From the NCBI GenBank assembly GCA_947497175.1, contig CANMFM010000010.1, positions 1 to 64,000 on the forward strand: a stretch of DNA of 64,000 nt, in the 5' to 3' direction. The notes beneath the pieces are model-generated. The model saw nothing but the letters and a program-made list of their open reading frames with translations. It was not told the DNA's origin and did no database searches. The position numbers were made by a program, and so were the translations under genes. Source of the DNA: an uncultured Aquimarina sp. Lineage in GTDB: Bacteria; Bacteroidota; Bacteroidia; Flavobacteriales; Flavobacteriaceae. Positions 1 through 11,204 of the stretch are shown one piece after another (positions within the stretch are counted from its first letter, which is position 1; each line of letters starts with the position of its first letter).

Positions 1-1376
<1,376 letters not shown>

Positions 1377-1383
1377 ATTTGGT

Positions 1384-1423
1384 TTTTTACGTTTTAACCG
1401 TAAATTTTTACGTTTTAACCGTA
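1384..1423. repeat. Direct repeat in the leader of the collagen-like gene
   Basis: The 19-mer tttttacgttttaaccgta occurs at 1384-1402 and again at 1405-1423, a period of 21 bp. It starts 8 bp upstream of the collagen-like ATG. Two helical turns of spacing suit a regulator binding two half-sites on one DNA face, but no regulator can be assigned. Confidence 0.6.
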
Positions 1424-1653
1424 GGTGTGTTTACGTATTTAGTTTATCTGGTTATATTTAAAAGATAAATATAAAATGTTAATTCTTTAAAATGCAATTT
1501 ATAAAACAAATATACAATTTTTTCGGTAAAATACAATTTTAATCGATAAAACACCTCGTTTGAATGCAGTTGTTTCTTTTTTTTGTTAAAATTTAATACT
1601 ACTTGATTTTTAAAAATAAATTGATTTTAATTTTTTTTTGTGTAGAAATCTAA

Positions 1654-1661
1654 TACATTTG
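1654..1661 (+). promoter_or_regulatory. Bacteroidota -7 promoter box for tRNA-Gly
   Basis: TACATTTG matches the TAnnTTTG -7 consensus of Bacteroidota sigma factor and ends 11 bp before the tRNA 5' end. The nearest TTTG that could act as the -33 element (1637-1640) is closer than usual. Confidence 0.5.
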
Positions 1662-1672
1662 TTATCACAAAA

Positions 1673-1745
1673 GCGGGAGTAGCTCAGTTGGTAGAGCGTC
1701 AGCCTTCCAAGCTGAATGTCGCCGGTTCGAACCCGGTCTCCCGCT
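1673..1745 (+). tRNA. tRNA-Gly (anticodon TCC)
   Basis: A 73-nt cloverleaf: the acceptor stem gcgggag pairs with ctcccgc, discriminator T. The D arm is gctc...gagc, the anticodon stem tcagc/gctga carries loop cttccaa with anticodon TCC, and the T arm gccgg/ccggt has loop ttcgaac. CCA is not encoded. Confidence 0.96.
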
Positions 1746-1750
1746 CTGAA

Positions 1751-1781
1751 AAGACCTTATTTAAAATAAGGTCTTTTTTTT
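1751..1781 (+). terminator. Rho-independent terminator after tRNA-Gly
   Basis: A near-perfect inverted repeat (AAGACCTTATT to AATAAGGTCTT) is followed by a run of eight T, 5 bp after the tRNA. Confidence 0.85.
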
Positions 1782-1882
1782 GTTTCAAACTTTCTTTATT
1801 TTTCTTATTGTAAAAGTTATTATTTGTAATATGTACTTTTATTATTTGTTAAAGAATATTTCTATAATAAATTATTTAAAAT

Positions 1883-2605
1883 ATGAATAGCAGAAGTTTT
1901 ACAAATACGATCAGATACTTTATGGATGAATGGCTTCCTCCAGCCATTAGAGATTCAAAATTTTTTATGTATCCTTTTTATTATTATGCATATAAGGGTA
2001 AAAATATGAAGACTATAATGAATCTAAAATCCATGATTTTTAAATGGACCGATAAAGAATTTTCGGATTTTTATTCGACTAGAGATACACGGTTTTCTAA
2101 CAGTAGATTGACAGATATGTCTAAACAATGTATCAAGTATATGTTTGACAAAATCCAAGCTAGTGATACTACCTTTATTGATGTGGGATGTGGTAATGGT
2201 TTTTTACTTGAATATGCTAATAAAAAAGGATTTAAAACTACAGGTTGTGATATTATAGGAGGGAAGAGTTTTGAACATAGTGATTATTATCAAGCAAATA
2301 TCGAAAATTTACCATTTGACGACAATGCTTTTGATGTGGTGGTTTCTACACATACTTTAGAACATGTTATCGATTTTGAGAAAGCTGTTAAAGAGCTAAA
2401 GCGTATTACAAGACAAACCTTGTGTGTAGTAGTTCCTTGCCAAAGAGCTTATTATTATACTCTTGATGAGCATGTGAGGTTTTTTCCATATAAATGGATG
2501 TTAGAGCAAGAAATGAAAATGAAGTTTTATACATGTGAAAAAATTCATGGGGATCTTGTCTTTATTGGAGATATGGAGAAAGAAAAGAATATAAACATCA
2601 ATTAG
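1883..2605 (+). CDS. Class I SAM-dependent methyltransferase
   Basis: A 240-residue protein with the Rossmann-fold SAM-binding signature FIDVGCGNG at about 98-106, an acidic loop GCD at 121-123, and DDNAFDVVVSTHTLEH at 146-161 (the UbiE/Methyltransf_11 pattern). The N-terminal 60 residues are basic and aromatic and unlike the core family. The substrate is unknown. It is 18 bp upstream of a flippase-like membrane protein and opens the glycosylation block, so a lipid-linked sugar or polyprenyl substrate is possible; this is inference. Confidence 0.85.
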   Translation: MNSRSFTNTIRYFMDEWLPPAIRDSKFFMYPFYYYAYKGKNMKTIMNLKSMIFKWTDKEFSDFYSTRDTRFSNSRLTDMSKQCIKYMFDKIQASDTTFIDVGCGNGFLLEYANKKGFKTTGCDIIGGKSFEHSDYYQANIENLPFDDNAFDVVVSTHTLEHVIDFEKAVKELKRITRQTLCVVVPCQRAYYYTLDEHVRFFPYKWMLEQEMKMKFYTCEKIHGDLVFIGDMEKEKNININ

Positions 2606-2623
2606 TCAAAATAATTTTATCTC

Positions 2624-3547
2624 TTGAAACGATTTAGTTTTTTTGTAAAGCTTATAGGTATAGCCCTTTTTTTTGTGTTACTTTATAAAGTAGGATGGAA
2701 TGAAACTATTGACTCTGTTAAGAAAATTTCTGTCATTCATGTGTTCGTTGCTACATGTATTTTGTGGATAGCTTTTTATCTTAAAAGTATGAGATGGAAG
2801 ATTGTTTCTAACTCGTATGGAATACCGTTACAGGATTTTCAGGCTTTTAAAATATTTTTTATTGGACTTTTTTTAGCGAATATTACACCCGGTAAATTAG
2901 GCGATTTTGGCAGGTTGTTCTATATTAAAGACTTGTTGCCAAGTCAAAAGATTGGTTGGTCCAGTCTTATTATGGACCGTATTTTTGATTTGATATGCTT
3001 GGCTTTTTTTTGCAGTATATCTGTTTTTTATTATCAAATACACTTTAGAATTTTAAAATTCCCAAACAATTATTGGACCTTCTTGCTATGGGGAGTTCTT
3101 TTTTTGATAATTATTCTTGTTTTTGCTGTCTTTAAGAAAAAGATCAAGAAAATTATCAAACCTTCGCTAGCGGCTTTTAATTCTCATACGCTAAAAGGGT
3201 TTAGCGGTGTAAAGGCACTTAGTATTACTTTTTTAAGTATGATCCTAATTTATGGTGTCTTTAATTATATTGCCTGGGGAATGGGGTTACCTATTGATCA
3301 TTTAGGTTTGTTTTTAGGGGCTTTTATCTTAGGAATACTTTCATTGCTTCCTGTTACAATTTTAGGAATAGGTATTCGTGAAACATCATTAGTCATTATC
3401 TTTCAATTGTATGGACTTCCTTCTCAAGATGCAATAGCTTTATCTTTAATAATTTTTTTATTGCAAATAATCTCATTTATTCCAGGGGCGATTTGGTTTT
3501 ATCTTTCACCAGTAGAATTAAATCAAATTAAAGCATTAAAAAAATAG
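2624..3547 (+). CDS. Flippase-like membrane protein (LPG synthase TM / UPF0104 family)
   Basis: A 307-residue protein with about eight hydrophobic helices over its whole length and conserved family features: SMRWK near 61, NITPGKLGDFGRLFY near 90, and GIGIRETSLV near 248. The family (lysylphosphatidylglycerol synthase TM region) is thought to move or modify lipid-linked substrates. The start is TTG at 2624-2626: an in-frame TAA lies 12 bp upstream at 2612-2614, and the next Met is residue 61, inside the conserved core. It follows the methyltransferase by 18 bp, likely in one operon. Confidence 0.8.
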   Translation: MKRFSFFVKLIGIALFFVLLYKVGWNETIDSVKKISVIHVFVATCILWIAFYLKSMRWKIVSNSYGIPLQDFQAFKIFFIGLFLANITPGKLGDFGRLFYIKDLLPSQKIGWSSLIMDRIFDLICLAFFCSISVFYYQIHFRILKFPNNYWTFLLWGVLFLIIILVFAVFKKKIKKIIKPSLAAFNSHTLKGFSGVKALSITFLSMILIYGVFNYIAWGMGLPIDHLGLFLGAFILGILSLLPVTILGIGIRETSLVIIFQLYGLPSQDAIALSLIIFLLQIISFIPGAIWFYLSPVELNQIKALKK

Positions 3548-3549
3548 TA

Positions 3550-4650
3550 TTATTTTGATAACCTTTCATTGTCCTGGATATCCATCCACATGGCAAATAA
3601 TAATGACTGAAATCCTGATATGGTAAGAAAAATAAATATGATTAAATAATCTGTTGGTGTTTTCGAATCTGGATTAATAAAATTGACAATTAATTGATAT
3701 AGAAAATAAATATTGACTGTTCCGATTATAAAAGAGATCCAGTATAAGAGGTATAATGGGTGAAAGCTTCTGTATAAATATTTTGTTTGTAAGCGTTTAA
3801 AAAAACAACGAACGAGCAAAAGTAAAATAGGAATAGAAACTTTAAGAATGTTTAGTTTTGATTTTTCGCCAACGCCATATATCGGCTTAATTTTGACTTC
3901 TCTAATAGTACAAAAAGCGATGTTGAGTTTAACTAAAAGATCGTTGGGCATACCATATCTTTTATAGATATCATAAAGAGGAATAGAATTTAAAGCATTG
4001 TTTGATATTGCTGTATATCCACTCTGTGTATCAGAAACTCCCCAGTATCCTGAAGCAATTTTGGTAAGAATACTCAAAATGGAATTTCCTAAAAAACGTA
4101 CTCTAGGAATGATAACCCATGCACTTTTGTGGATCAATCTATTGCCTTTTACATAATCTATACCTTCTTCAATAACAGGTCTGCAAATTGGCTCAAGTTC
4201 ATCAGGGTCCATTTGTCCATCACCGGCCATAACTGCAGTACAATCAATATCATGATCTTTACACCATTTATACCCCGTAGCAATTGCAGCACCAACACCT
4301 CCGTTGATAAGATGCTTAATAACAATAATTCTTTCATTTTCGGGATCTTTGTTTAAAACTTCAATAGGCGTGAATTTTTGGATCTCATCGATGCTTTTTT
4401 TGTGAACCTCAATATCTGCTCGGTTATATAGGTTGGGTATAATTTCTTGAGAAATATTAGATACTAGTTTAAGAGAAGACTGATTTTCTTCTAAATGCTT
4501 CATAACAACTCCCGTTGTGTCATCTTTAGATGCGTCATCTACAACAATTATTCGGTCAACAAAATCTGGCATACTATCTAATACCATTTTTATTTGTTTA
4601 GCTTCGTTGTAGCAAGGCACGACTACTGCGATTGTTTTGTTATTCAGCAT
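3550..4650 (-). CDS. GT2 glycosyltransferase, polyprenyl-phosphate type, with C-terminal membrane helices
   Basis: A 366-residue family 2 glycosyltransferase: VVVPCYNEA at 9-17, IIVVDDASKDDT near 34-45, GVGAAIATGYKW near 118-129, and AVMAGDGQMDPDEL as the metal/nucleotide-binding motif. Residues from about 60 to 112 form a longer than usual insert between the two N-terminal motifs. Three hydrophobic helices follow residue 270, as in enzymes that load sugar onto dolichyl or undecaprenyl phosphate at the inner membrane. It converges with the flippase-like gene (2 bp apart) and is 18 bp downstream of the GT-C/TPR gene, suggesting one transcript with it. Confidence 0.85.
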   Translation of the reverse strand: MLNNKTIAVVVPCYNEAKQIKMVLDSMPDFVDRIIVVDDASKDDTTGVVMKHLEENQSSLKLVSNISQEIIPNLYNRADIEVHKKSIDEIQKFTPIEVLNKDPENERIIVIKHLINGGVGAAIATGYKWCKDHDIDCTAVMAGDGQMDPDELEPICRPVIEEGIDYVKGNRLIHKSAWVIIPRVRFLGNSILSILTKIASGYWGVSDTQSGYTAISNNALNSIPLYDIYKRYGMPNDLLVKLNIAFCTIREVKIKPIYGVGEKSKLNILKVSIPILLLLVRCFFKRLQTKYLYRSFHPLYLLYWISFIIGTVNIYFLYQLIVNFINPDSKTPTDYLIIFIFLTISGFQSLLFAMWMDIQDNERLSK

Positions 4651-4668
4651 TATTTATGTTTTTAATTT

Positions 4669-6639
4669 TTATTTATTAGGAATATTGTTTTCGGCCCATT
4701 TTAAGTTATTCTTTGCCAACTGAAAATCAGGATTAATCTCAATTGCTTTTGCACATGCTTCTGCACCAAGCTTCCATTGTTTTAATTGATTGTATGCTAC
4801 ACAGATGTTATTATAGGCATCAGCATTATTCGGGTCTAATTTTAATAGTTCTCTGCTGGCTACAATCGACATCGCATAATTTTGAATTTCATAATACTTT
4901 ATGCTAAGATCCATATATAATCTTGGAGAGGGGTTGTTCTTAATTTCTGCAAGAAGGGTATTAATTTCTTCCTCAGGTTGTTTACTATTATTAGCAACTA
5001 AGGATAAAAGCTCTTTCGATTTTGTGTGATTTGGACTTTTTTCAATAGCCTTTTTTAGATAGACTTCGGCTTCCTTATATTTTTTCTGACCAACAAGATA
5101 TCTTGCGTAGTAAAACTCTGGAGCGGGAGAAGAAGAGTTAAGAGCTATTGCAGATTTAAAATGTTCAATTGCTTTATTGTGATTGTTCATACCTCCATTT
5201 AAAATACCTAGATTAATATATAATGTATAATAATTAGGAGTATACTCCAGTGCTCTGTTAAAATACTCTAGCGCAACTTCATAATTTCCATCGGCCATGT
5301 GTGTGAGTCCGTAATTCATAAGACCTCTTCCGTTTTTTGGGCTTTTTACAACAACATCGAGCCATAATGAATCTGAAGAGTCCCAAATTCTATTTCTTTG
5401 AGTAGTGCCATATGCATGTGCGACTAATATAAATGTAGATATGGATATAAGATATGTAATATAATTTTTACCTTTTCCTAGGATATTATATTTTTCTAAT
5501 ACTATTTTGAAGCCCCAAGGTACGGCAATAAACAGACCCACAAAAGGGAAAAACATTCGATGATCATTTGCGATCTGAAATAAAGGGTTTAGTGTTGTTG
5601 GGAGTAAAGCAATAAAAAACCAGGCAATCCCAAATGATACAGGTCTTGTTTTTTTATGTAAAGCCGTTTTTATCATTATAAAAATCAAAACTAAAATAAC
5701 AAAGAAACCTAATATTATTTTCGGGCTATACCACGGTGTAATAATTGCGATATCTGGATCTGCACTTAGATTTATAGGAAGAATGAAGTTTCCAAGATAA
5801 TGTATGATTACGTAACATTGAGTGCTAATGTATTCAAACTTTGTGACAAAATAATTAGTAGAATCTGTAGACTTAGGTGTTAAGTAATATTGATTAAATA
5901 AAAAAAGTGAGGCAGCAATAATTCCCGCCGGAGCTACTTTTTTGAAGATTTTGATGCTTTTTTGTTTTATATCCTTCTTAAATTCTGAAATGAGATCATA
6001 TTCCTCAAATAAAAGAACGTAGATAAAGAGAATAGGGAAAAACATGACTCCTGTTTGCTTTGTCCATATCCCTATGATCATTGTGAATAGATATGCATAC
6101 CATTTTCTTGTAGTAGGATAAATATATAACAGGAGCGAAGCTACAATACACAAAGTTGAAAAAGAATCAGACCTGGCGCAGATATAATTGATAGTCTCAG
6201 CATTAGCAGTATGAAGTGCAAACCAAGCTGTTGCAAAAAGCGCTGTAACTCCTATTATTTTATTTTTAGGATCAGATTGTTTATAGATGTGTTTGGATAA
6301 TAAAAATAATAGCGTAATTAAAACCAAAAACCAAAAAAAGATATGATAATGATAATATCGAGGGTTTAGACCTCCTGCAATGGCATAGTCAATTGCGTTT
6401 TTTAGGGTAATCATTGGGCGATATGCCCTATTAGCAGGAAGTGAACTAAATGTATCAGCGTTAGTGAAAAACTCAGTCCAATTACTCAAACTTCGTATTG
6501 ATTCATTTTCTGAAATCGTGTGAGTGTCATCAAAAAAGAAAGGGTTGTCAAAATGATTAAGATACACAAAAAAGGTGACAACCAGTATTGTTATTAAAGC
6601 CCAGTACTCAAATTTTTTAGAGGTAAAGTTTTTAAACAT
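4669..6639 (-). CDS. TMTC-like membrane glycosyltransferase with C-terminal TPR repeats
   Basis: A 656-residue protein. The N-terminal 420 residues have about 10-11 membrane helices with the extracytoplasmic first loop NPFFFDDTHTISEN, typical of GT-C enzymes that use polyprenyl-phosphate sugars. Residues from about 430 to 650 are tetratricopeptide repeats (for example NYYTLYINLGILNGGMNNHN and NADAYNNICVAYNQLKQWK). The same layout occurs in eukaryotic TMTC O-mannosyltransferases and many uncharacterised bacterial proteins. The TPR part could bind the acceptor protein. Acceptor and sugar are unknown. Confidence 0.75.
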   Translation of the reverse strand: MFKNFTSKKFEYWALITILVVTFFVYLNHFDNPFFFDDTHTISENESIRSLSNWTEFFTNADTFSSLPANRAYRPMITLKNAIDYAIAGGLNPRYYHYHIFFWFLVLITLLFLLSKHIYKQSDPKNKIIGVTALFATAWFALHTANAETINYICARSDSFSTLCIVASLLLYIYPTTRKWYAYLFTMIIGIWTKQTGVMFFPILFIYVLLFEEYDLISEFKKDIKQKSIKIFKKVAPAGIIAASLFLFNQYYLTPKSTDSTNYFVTKFEYISTQCYVIIHYLGNFILPINLSADPDIAIITPWYSPKIILGFFVILVLIFIMIKTALHKKTRPVSFGIAWFFIALLPTTLNPLFQIANDHRMFFPFVGLFIAVPWGFKIVLEKYNILGKGKNYITYLISISTFILVAHAYGTTQRNRIWDSSDSLWLDVVVKSPKNGRGLMNYGLTHMADGNYEVALEYFNRALEYTPNYYTLYINLGILNGGMNNHNKAIEHFKSAIALNSSSPAPEFYYARYLVGQKKYKEAEVYLKKAIEKSPNHTKSKELLSLVANNSKQPEEEINTLLAEIKNNPSPRLYMDLSIKYYEIQNYAMSIVASRELLKLDPNNADAYNNICVAYNQLKQWKLGAEACAKAIEINPDFQLAKNNLKWAENNIPNK

Positions 6640-7016
6640 ATTCTTTTTTGAATTTTAGACAGCTTTGGGAAACTTTTTCATTCTGTTGATAGCAATATTA
6701 CTCGCGCTTTGCTAAATTTTTATTTGAACGAATTGGAGTTAAATATAGTAGTTTTATGTTGTTTTCTTAATTCTTGGAAGAATTTTTTTGTGCATCTGAA
6801 TGAGAATAATCTTAAGTTCGTAGACTTTTATGCCGTCTAAAAAAATAATTGTTTTGCGAATTGTTACTTCGCGTCAATAAAGAAATATGAATTGTACTAT
6901 ATTTGAGTACCTCTTTATAAATATTAATGTTTTAACTGAAGAGGTGAAATATGTCGAAACATATACCAAAAACTTTAGCATGTTCAATAATCCTTTTTAG
7001 TGTGATACTTTAAGAA
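6640..7016. other. Divergent intergenic region with a promoter candidate
   Basis: 377 bp of AT-rich DNA between divergent genes with no ORF of note. TATATTTG at 6898-6905 matches the TAnnTTTG -7 box and would give a leader of roughly 110 nt for the GT2 gene at 7017. No matching -33 element at ideal spacing was found. Confidence 0.4.
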
Positions 7017-7964
7017 ATGAAAAAACAACTTGTGTCCATAGTCATATCATTATACAATGAATCAGAGGGTATAGATCATTTCTGGGGTTCATTAAAAGAA
7101 ATATTACTTAAGGAGAATAATATTGATTTTGAAGTAATTTGGGTAAATGACGGAAGTACAGATGAAACACAACTGGCGATTGATCAAATTAGAAAGAAAG
7201 CATCTTTTAAAAATATACACCATGTTTCTATAGAGTTTTCAAAGAATTTTGGTCACGAATCCGCTATGATTGCAGGAATTGATAATACCACAGGAGAAGC
7301 TATAATATGTATTGATTCTGATGGGCAGCACCCTCCAGAAGAGATTCCAAAAATGATACAAGCCTATACTGAAGGGAATGATATTGTTTTAATGCAACGT
7401 ATAATTCGTCATGATAACAGTTTTCTTAAGAAAAGGTTTTCCAGTTTTTTTTATAAGGTTATTAATTTTTTATCTGCTGTAAAATTTGAAGAAAACTCTA
7501 CCGACTTCTTTTTGATATCAAAGCAGATAAAAGAGATATTAGAATCTAATTTTAGAGATCAAAACAGGTTTATTCGTGGGTTTATTCAATCTCTGGGGTT
7601 TTCAAAAAAAATATTGATTTTTAATGCTCCTGCCAGAGCCTATGGAGAAAGTAATTACTCGTATTTAGGTCTTACAAAGCTAGCGTTTAATGCTATTTTT
7701 TCCTTTTCAAATAAGCCTTTAAGAATTAGCGTTTTCTTATCTGTATTTTTTATTTTGTTCACTACGGGTATGATTGGTTACACACTTTATACATATTGGT
7801 ATGGAACTACAGCACCATCTGGATATAACACAATCATTATTTTTATGTCAGCATCTTTTTCAATCTTATTTGTAACACTATCTATTTTATCACTTTATTT
7901 CGAAAAACTTATTCAGGAAATGCGTAAAAGGCCTATTTATATTATAAAAAATAAGAATGCTTAA
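7017..7964 (+). CDS. GT2 glycosyltransferase, GtrB/ArnC-like (polyprenyl-phosphate sugar synthase)
   Basis: A 315-residue protein: VSIVISLYNESEGI near 6, VIWVNDGSTDET near 40, and the catalytic CIDSDGQHPPEEI near 97. Two membrane helices lie in the last 90 residues (about 232-254 and 270-295). This is the standard layout of enzymes that make undecaprenyl- or dolichyl-phosphate glucose, mannose or aminoarabinose. It overlaps the next gene by 8 bp and so is co-transcribed with it. It is a second donor-loading enzyme beside the one at 3550. Confidence 0.88.
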   Translation: MKKQLVSIVISLYNESEGIDHFWGSLKEILLKENNIDFEVIWVNDGSTDETQLAIDQIRKKASFKNIHHVSIEFSKNFGHESAMIAGIDNTTGEAIICIDSDGQHPPEEIPKMIQAYTEGNDIVLMQRIIRHDNSFLKKRFSSFFYKVINFLSAVKFEENSTDFFLISKQIKEILESNFRDQNRFIRGFIQSLGFSKKILIFNAPARAYGESNYSYLGLTKLAFNAIFSFSNKPLRISVFLSVFFILFTTGMIGYTLYTYWYGTTAPSGYNTIIIFMSASFSILFVTLSILSLYFEKLIQEMRKRPIYIIKNKNA

Positions 7965-9468
7965 TATGGATAAAGTAATAGGTTTAATCAGTCGTTTTGA
8001 ATTATTTTTAAAGGCAAAAAAAGGATTGAGGATTATTTTACTGTCGATAATTCTTTTTAATGCATTTCTTTATATACGAACTGAGTATAAAAAAATCCCT
8101 GAAATTCAGGTTCGAAAAGATGCTGCAGGATTTTCGCCAGATAAAGCATATCGGTTTATTTATTTTTATTATTATTTGGATCATTTTCCATTAGCTACTT
8201 TAAATAGTGATTTAGATTATTCCAAAGAAGGTGCTAAAAACGAAATAAAAAGCAGGCCTGATGATCTTATTATGGAGTATATGCATTGGTCCAGATTGGG
8301 AGAATCTGCAAGAATTCTGGCATATATGCCTAATGCTTTATTAAAAGGATCTCCAGCAAACCCATCGATTAAATTATTTAACACAATAATATTTGTACTA
8401 GGACTCATTATATTATACATCGGGTTTTGGCGCATCAAAAAACCTTTGTTCGGACTCTTATTATTGATTCTAATTAATTGTACTCCATTTTTTATTTATG
8501 AAGTGTATTGCAGAGAGAATATATTTGGATTGATGGCTTCATCTTTCTTTATTATTCTGGGGCTAAATCTACCGTTTTTGTTTGCTAAATCAATTACTTA
8601 TTTTAAATCTGCAATTATTGCCATAATTTCTGGAGTTGTTGTTGGCTTTTTTAGCGAATTCAGAAATGAAATCTCAATTGTGATCGCTTGTGTCTTATTA
8701 ATGTATATGGTATCATCAAACATTAGTTGGATACCTAAAATCATATATGTTTTTATAGTACTTTTTTGTTTTAATGCCACCAAAACAATGATCAGGCATC
8801 ATTTTAGTTTAAAATTTGAACAAACGATGCATTTGGTGGGTAACCATGGAGGACATATCTACAATGGTCCACGATTGAGTGGGCATAATTTTTGGCACCC
8901 GGTTTTTTGTGGTTTAGGCGATTTTGATACTAAATACGGATATCAATGGTATGATGTAATAGCGTACCAATATGCTATTCCTATTTTACAAAAAGAGTAT
9001 GGTATGGATATCAATTATTCTGGAGGATACATTACAAATGATTATTATGACGATCATAGATTGTACTATAAAAAACCAGAAGAGCTTTCGAATTATGAAA
9101 AGGTTGTAAAAGAAAAGGTTTTAGGTGATATCAAAAAAGATCCTATATGGTACGCTACTATTGTTTTTAAGAGAATTGTAAAAACATTGACTACTACGAT
9201 TCCAATTCCTTATGTGGGTTGGTTATTGTTTCCTTTGGTTTATTTTTTGTTTCAAAGAAAAAAATGGTCATACCTTAGACTTATTCTGGTGGCTCTTCCC
9301 TTATCTGCTACTTCTATAATTGTACATTCTGGGAAAGGCACAACGTATAACTCTCTGTTTGTATATTTTGTTTTGGTCATTATTTTAATAGAAGTTTACA
9401 ACTCTTATAAAAATAAGATTGCTACACATGAAAAAAAATACCAGAATAACAAGAAGCGAAAGCTGTAG
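7957..9468 (+). CDS. Polytopic membrane protein, putative GT-C-like glycosyltransferase
   Basis: A 503-residue protein. After one N-terminal helix there is a periplasmic stretch of about 90 residues with acidic and aromatic residues, then about eight helices, a second soluble loop (about 285-390, with YNGPRLSGHNFWHP) and terminal helices. I do not recognise a named family. The overlap with a GtrB-like enzyme suggests it uses the polyprenyl-phosphate sugar made upstream. Met4 (7966) is an alternative start that would remove the overlap. It abuts the stop of glutaminase. Confidence 0.7.
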   Translation: MLNMDKVIGLISRFELFLKAKKGLRIILLSIILFNAFLYIRTEYKKIPEIQVRKDAAGFSPDKAYRFIYFYYYLDHFPLATLNSDLDYSKEGAKNEIKSRPDDLIMEYMHWSRLGESARILAYMPNALLKGSPANPSIKLFNTIIFVLGLIILYIGFWRIKKPLFGLLLLILINCTPFFIYEVYCRENIFGLMASSFFIILGLNLPFLFAKSITYFKSAIIAIISGVVVGFFSEFRNEISIVIACVLLMYMVSSNISWIPKIIYVFIVLFCFNATKTMIRHHFSLKFEQTMHLVGNHGGHIYNGPRLSGHNFWHPVFCGLGDFDTKYGYQWYDVIAYQYAIPILQKEYGMDINYSGGYITNDYYDDHRLYYKKPEELSNYEKVVKEKVLGDIKKDPIWYATIVFKRIVKTLTTTIPIPYVGWLLFPLVYFLFQRKKWSYLRLILVALPLSATSIIVHSGKGTTYNSLFVYFVLVIILIEVYNSYKNKIATHEKKYQNNKKRKL

Positions 9469-10383
9469 TTAAAAAATAGAATACCCCGTAAGTGTGGTTA
9501 ATCTCTCTAATGCAAACATACCCAATTCAGAATTACCTTTTGGATTGAGTTTTGGATTCCAAACAGTTACCGAATATTGACCAGGATGTATTGATGCAAT
9601 GCCACCTCCAACACCACTTTTACCCGGTAGACCTACTCTAAAACTAAACTCTCCGGCTTCATCATAAAATCCACAGGTTTGCATAATGGCATTAATACGT
9701 TTGGTTTTTTGGGCTGACAGTATTTGAGTGTTGTCTGATAATTTTTTACCTTGATTTGCATAGATCATAAAAGCTTTTGAGAGCTCTTTACAAGACATTT
9801 CTATAGCACATTGGTAAATGTAGAAATCTAAAACCGTTTCGATATCATTTTCAATATTACCAAAAGCTTTCATAAGATTTAATAAAGCAGCATTGCGATA
9901 ACTATATTCTTTTTCTGATTTGAAAACATGGGTGTTAATTTCTATGCTTTTGTCATCTGTAATTTGATGGATAAAATCGAGAAAATCTTTTTTAGGGTTT
10001 TTTAGTTGCGAAATTAAAATATCAGAAATTACTAATGCTCCCGCATTGATAAAAGGGTTTCTGGGGACTCCTCGTTCGTATTCTAATTGTACCAAAGAAT
10101 TAAAAGGGTTTCCTGAAGGTTCTACATCGACGCGTTTAAAGAGATCATCTCCTAATAAAGACATGGCTTGAGTAAGCGCAAATACCTTTGAAATACTTTG
10201 AATAGAAAACCGCTCATTGTTAGAACCAAAATAATAATGTCCAGAATTGATACAATGTAGGTGCATGCCAAATTTTTCGGGATCTATTTTAGCCAATTCA
10301 GGAATATATGAAGCCACTTTGCCTGTGCTTTTCTTAGCTGAGAGTTCGGCTTCGATTTGATTAAGGATTTGTTGATAATCCAT
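9469..10383 (-). CDS. glsA: Glutaminase (serine-dependent, GlsA family)
   Basis: At 304 residues it is close to the usual 300-310 of bacterial glutaminases, which hydrolyse glutamine to glutamate and ammonia in the cytoplasm. The beta-lactamase-like fold is shown by QSISK with Ser63 and Lys66 as the SxxK pair, PFNSLVQLE and PRNPFINAGA in the substrate region, and the conserved LPGKSGVGGGI near the C-terminus. It ends where the preceding membrane protein ends (convergent) and sits 9 bp downstream of the dipeptidase E gene, so the two are probably co-transcribed. Confidence 0.95.
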   Translation of the reverse strand: MDYQQILNQIEAELSAKKSTGKVASYIPELAKIDPEKFGMHLHCINSGHYYFGSNNERFSIQSISKVFALTQAMSLLGDDLFKRVDVEPSGNPFNSLVQLEYERGVPRNPFINAGALVISDILISQLKNPKKDFLDFIHQITDDKSIEINTHVFKSEKEYSYRNAALLNLMKAFGNIENDIETVLDFYIYQCAIEMSCKELSKAFMIYANQGKKLSDNTQILSAQKTKRINAIMQTCGFYDEAGEFSFRVGLPGKSGVGGGIASIHPGQYSVTVWNPKLNPKGNSELGMFALERLTTLTGYSIF

Positions 10384-10392
10384 AATGTAGTT

Positions 10393-11100
10393 TTAATTTA
10401 ATTTAGATAATGAAACCTGCGGTTCGACCTCGTACGGGGACTTATTTTGCTCAAAAACTCTTGCCGTTAATTTACCTTTCAATAAAATTTCTTCGTTTTT
10501 GACATGAAGCCAACTTCCTTCTCTAAGACCTAAAACAGGTTGAGGGTTTAGGTTATGAAATTCTTTAATTCTAGTTTCTCTTGTCTCTCCTTTATGCGTA
10601 GAATTCGGATCAGGATCAAGATAATGTGGGTTAATATTGAAGGGGACTATCCCTAAGGTTTTAAAACTTGGGGGATATATAATAGGCATATCGTTTGTAG
10701 TCTGCATAGTAAGCCCGCAAATATTACTTCCGGCACTGGTTCCTAAGTATGGGGTTCCGGCATGTATGGCATCTTTAAGAGGTTCAATAACCTTGTTTCT
10801 ATATAATTGATCTACCAGAAGAAATGTGTTTCCGCCCCCGGTAAATATTCCTTGCGCATTTTTAAGAGCTTCAGTGGGATTCGAAAACGTGTGCAGTCCT
10901 AGTACTTTTTTATTGATTTTTTCAAAAGCTACACTCACATTAGCGGTGTATTCATCATGTGTAATTCCGCCAGGTCTGGCATACGGAATAAATAATATTT
11001 CATCAATTCCCGAATATAATTCAATCAAAGCTTTAGATAAGTACTCTAATGGTTTACTTCCATGGATAGTCGAAGTACTGGCAATTATACAGTTTGTCAT
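10393..11100 (-). CDS. pepE: Dipeptidase E (peptidase S51)
   Basis: A 235-residue class I glutamine-amidotransferase-like hydrolase. The nucleophile Ser122 sits in GTSAGSN, with His159 in NINPHYLD and an acidic residue in QTTNDMP, the S51 triad layout. GIFTGGGNTF near 85 is the loop of this family. Dipeptidase E cleaves Asp-Xaa dipeptides in the cytoplasm. Pairing with glutaminase suggests a role in amino-acid nitrogen use. Confidence 0.92.
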   Translation of the reverse strand: MTNCIIASTSTIHGSKPLEYLSKALIELYSGIDEILFIPYARPGGITHDEYTANVSVAFEKINKKVLGLHTFSNPTEALKNAQGIFTGGGNTFLLVDQLYRNKVIEPLKDAIHAGTPYLGTSAGSNICGLTMQTTNDMPIIYPPSFKTLGIVPFNINPHYLDPDPNSTHKGETRETRIKEFHNLNPQPVLGLREGSWLHVKNEEILLKGKLTARVFEQNKSPYEVEPQVSLSKLN

Positions 11101-11204
11101 TGAGTTTTTTTTGTAAAGGTAGTTTAACGTTTTCTTATATCGAAATCTTGATAGAAGATAAAAAAATGTAGTATCTTAATTGAAGAAAAATTAAATTATC
11201 ACAT

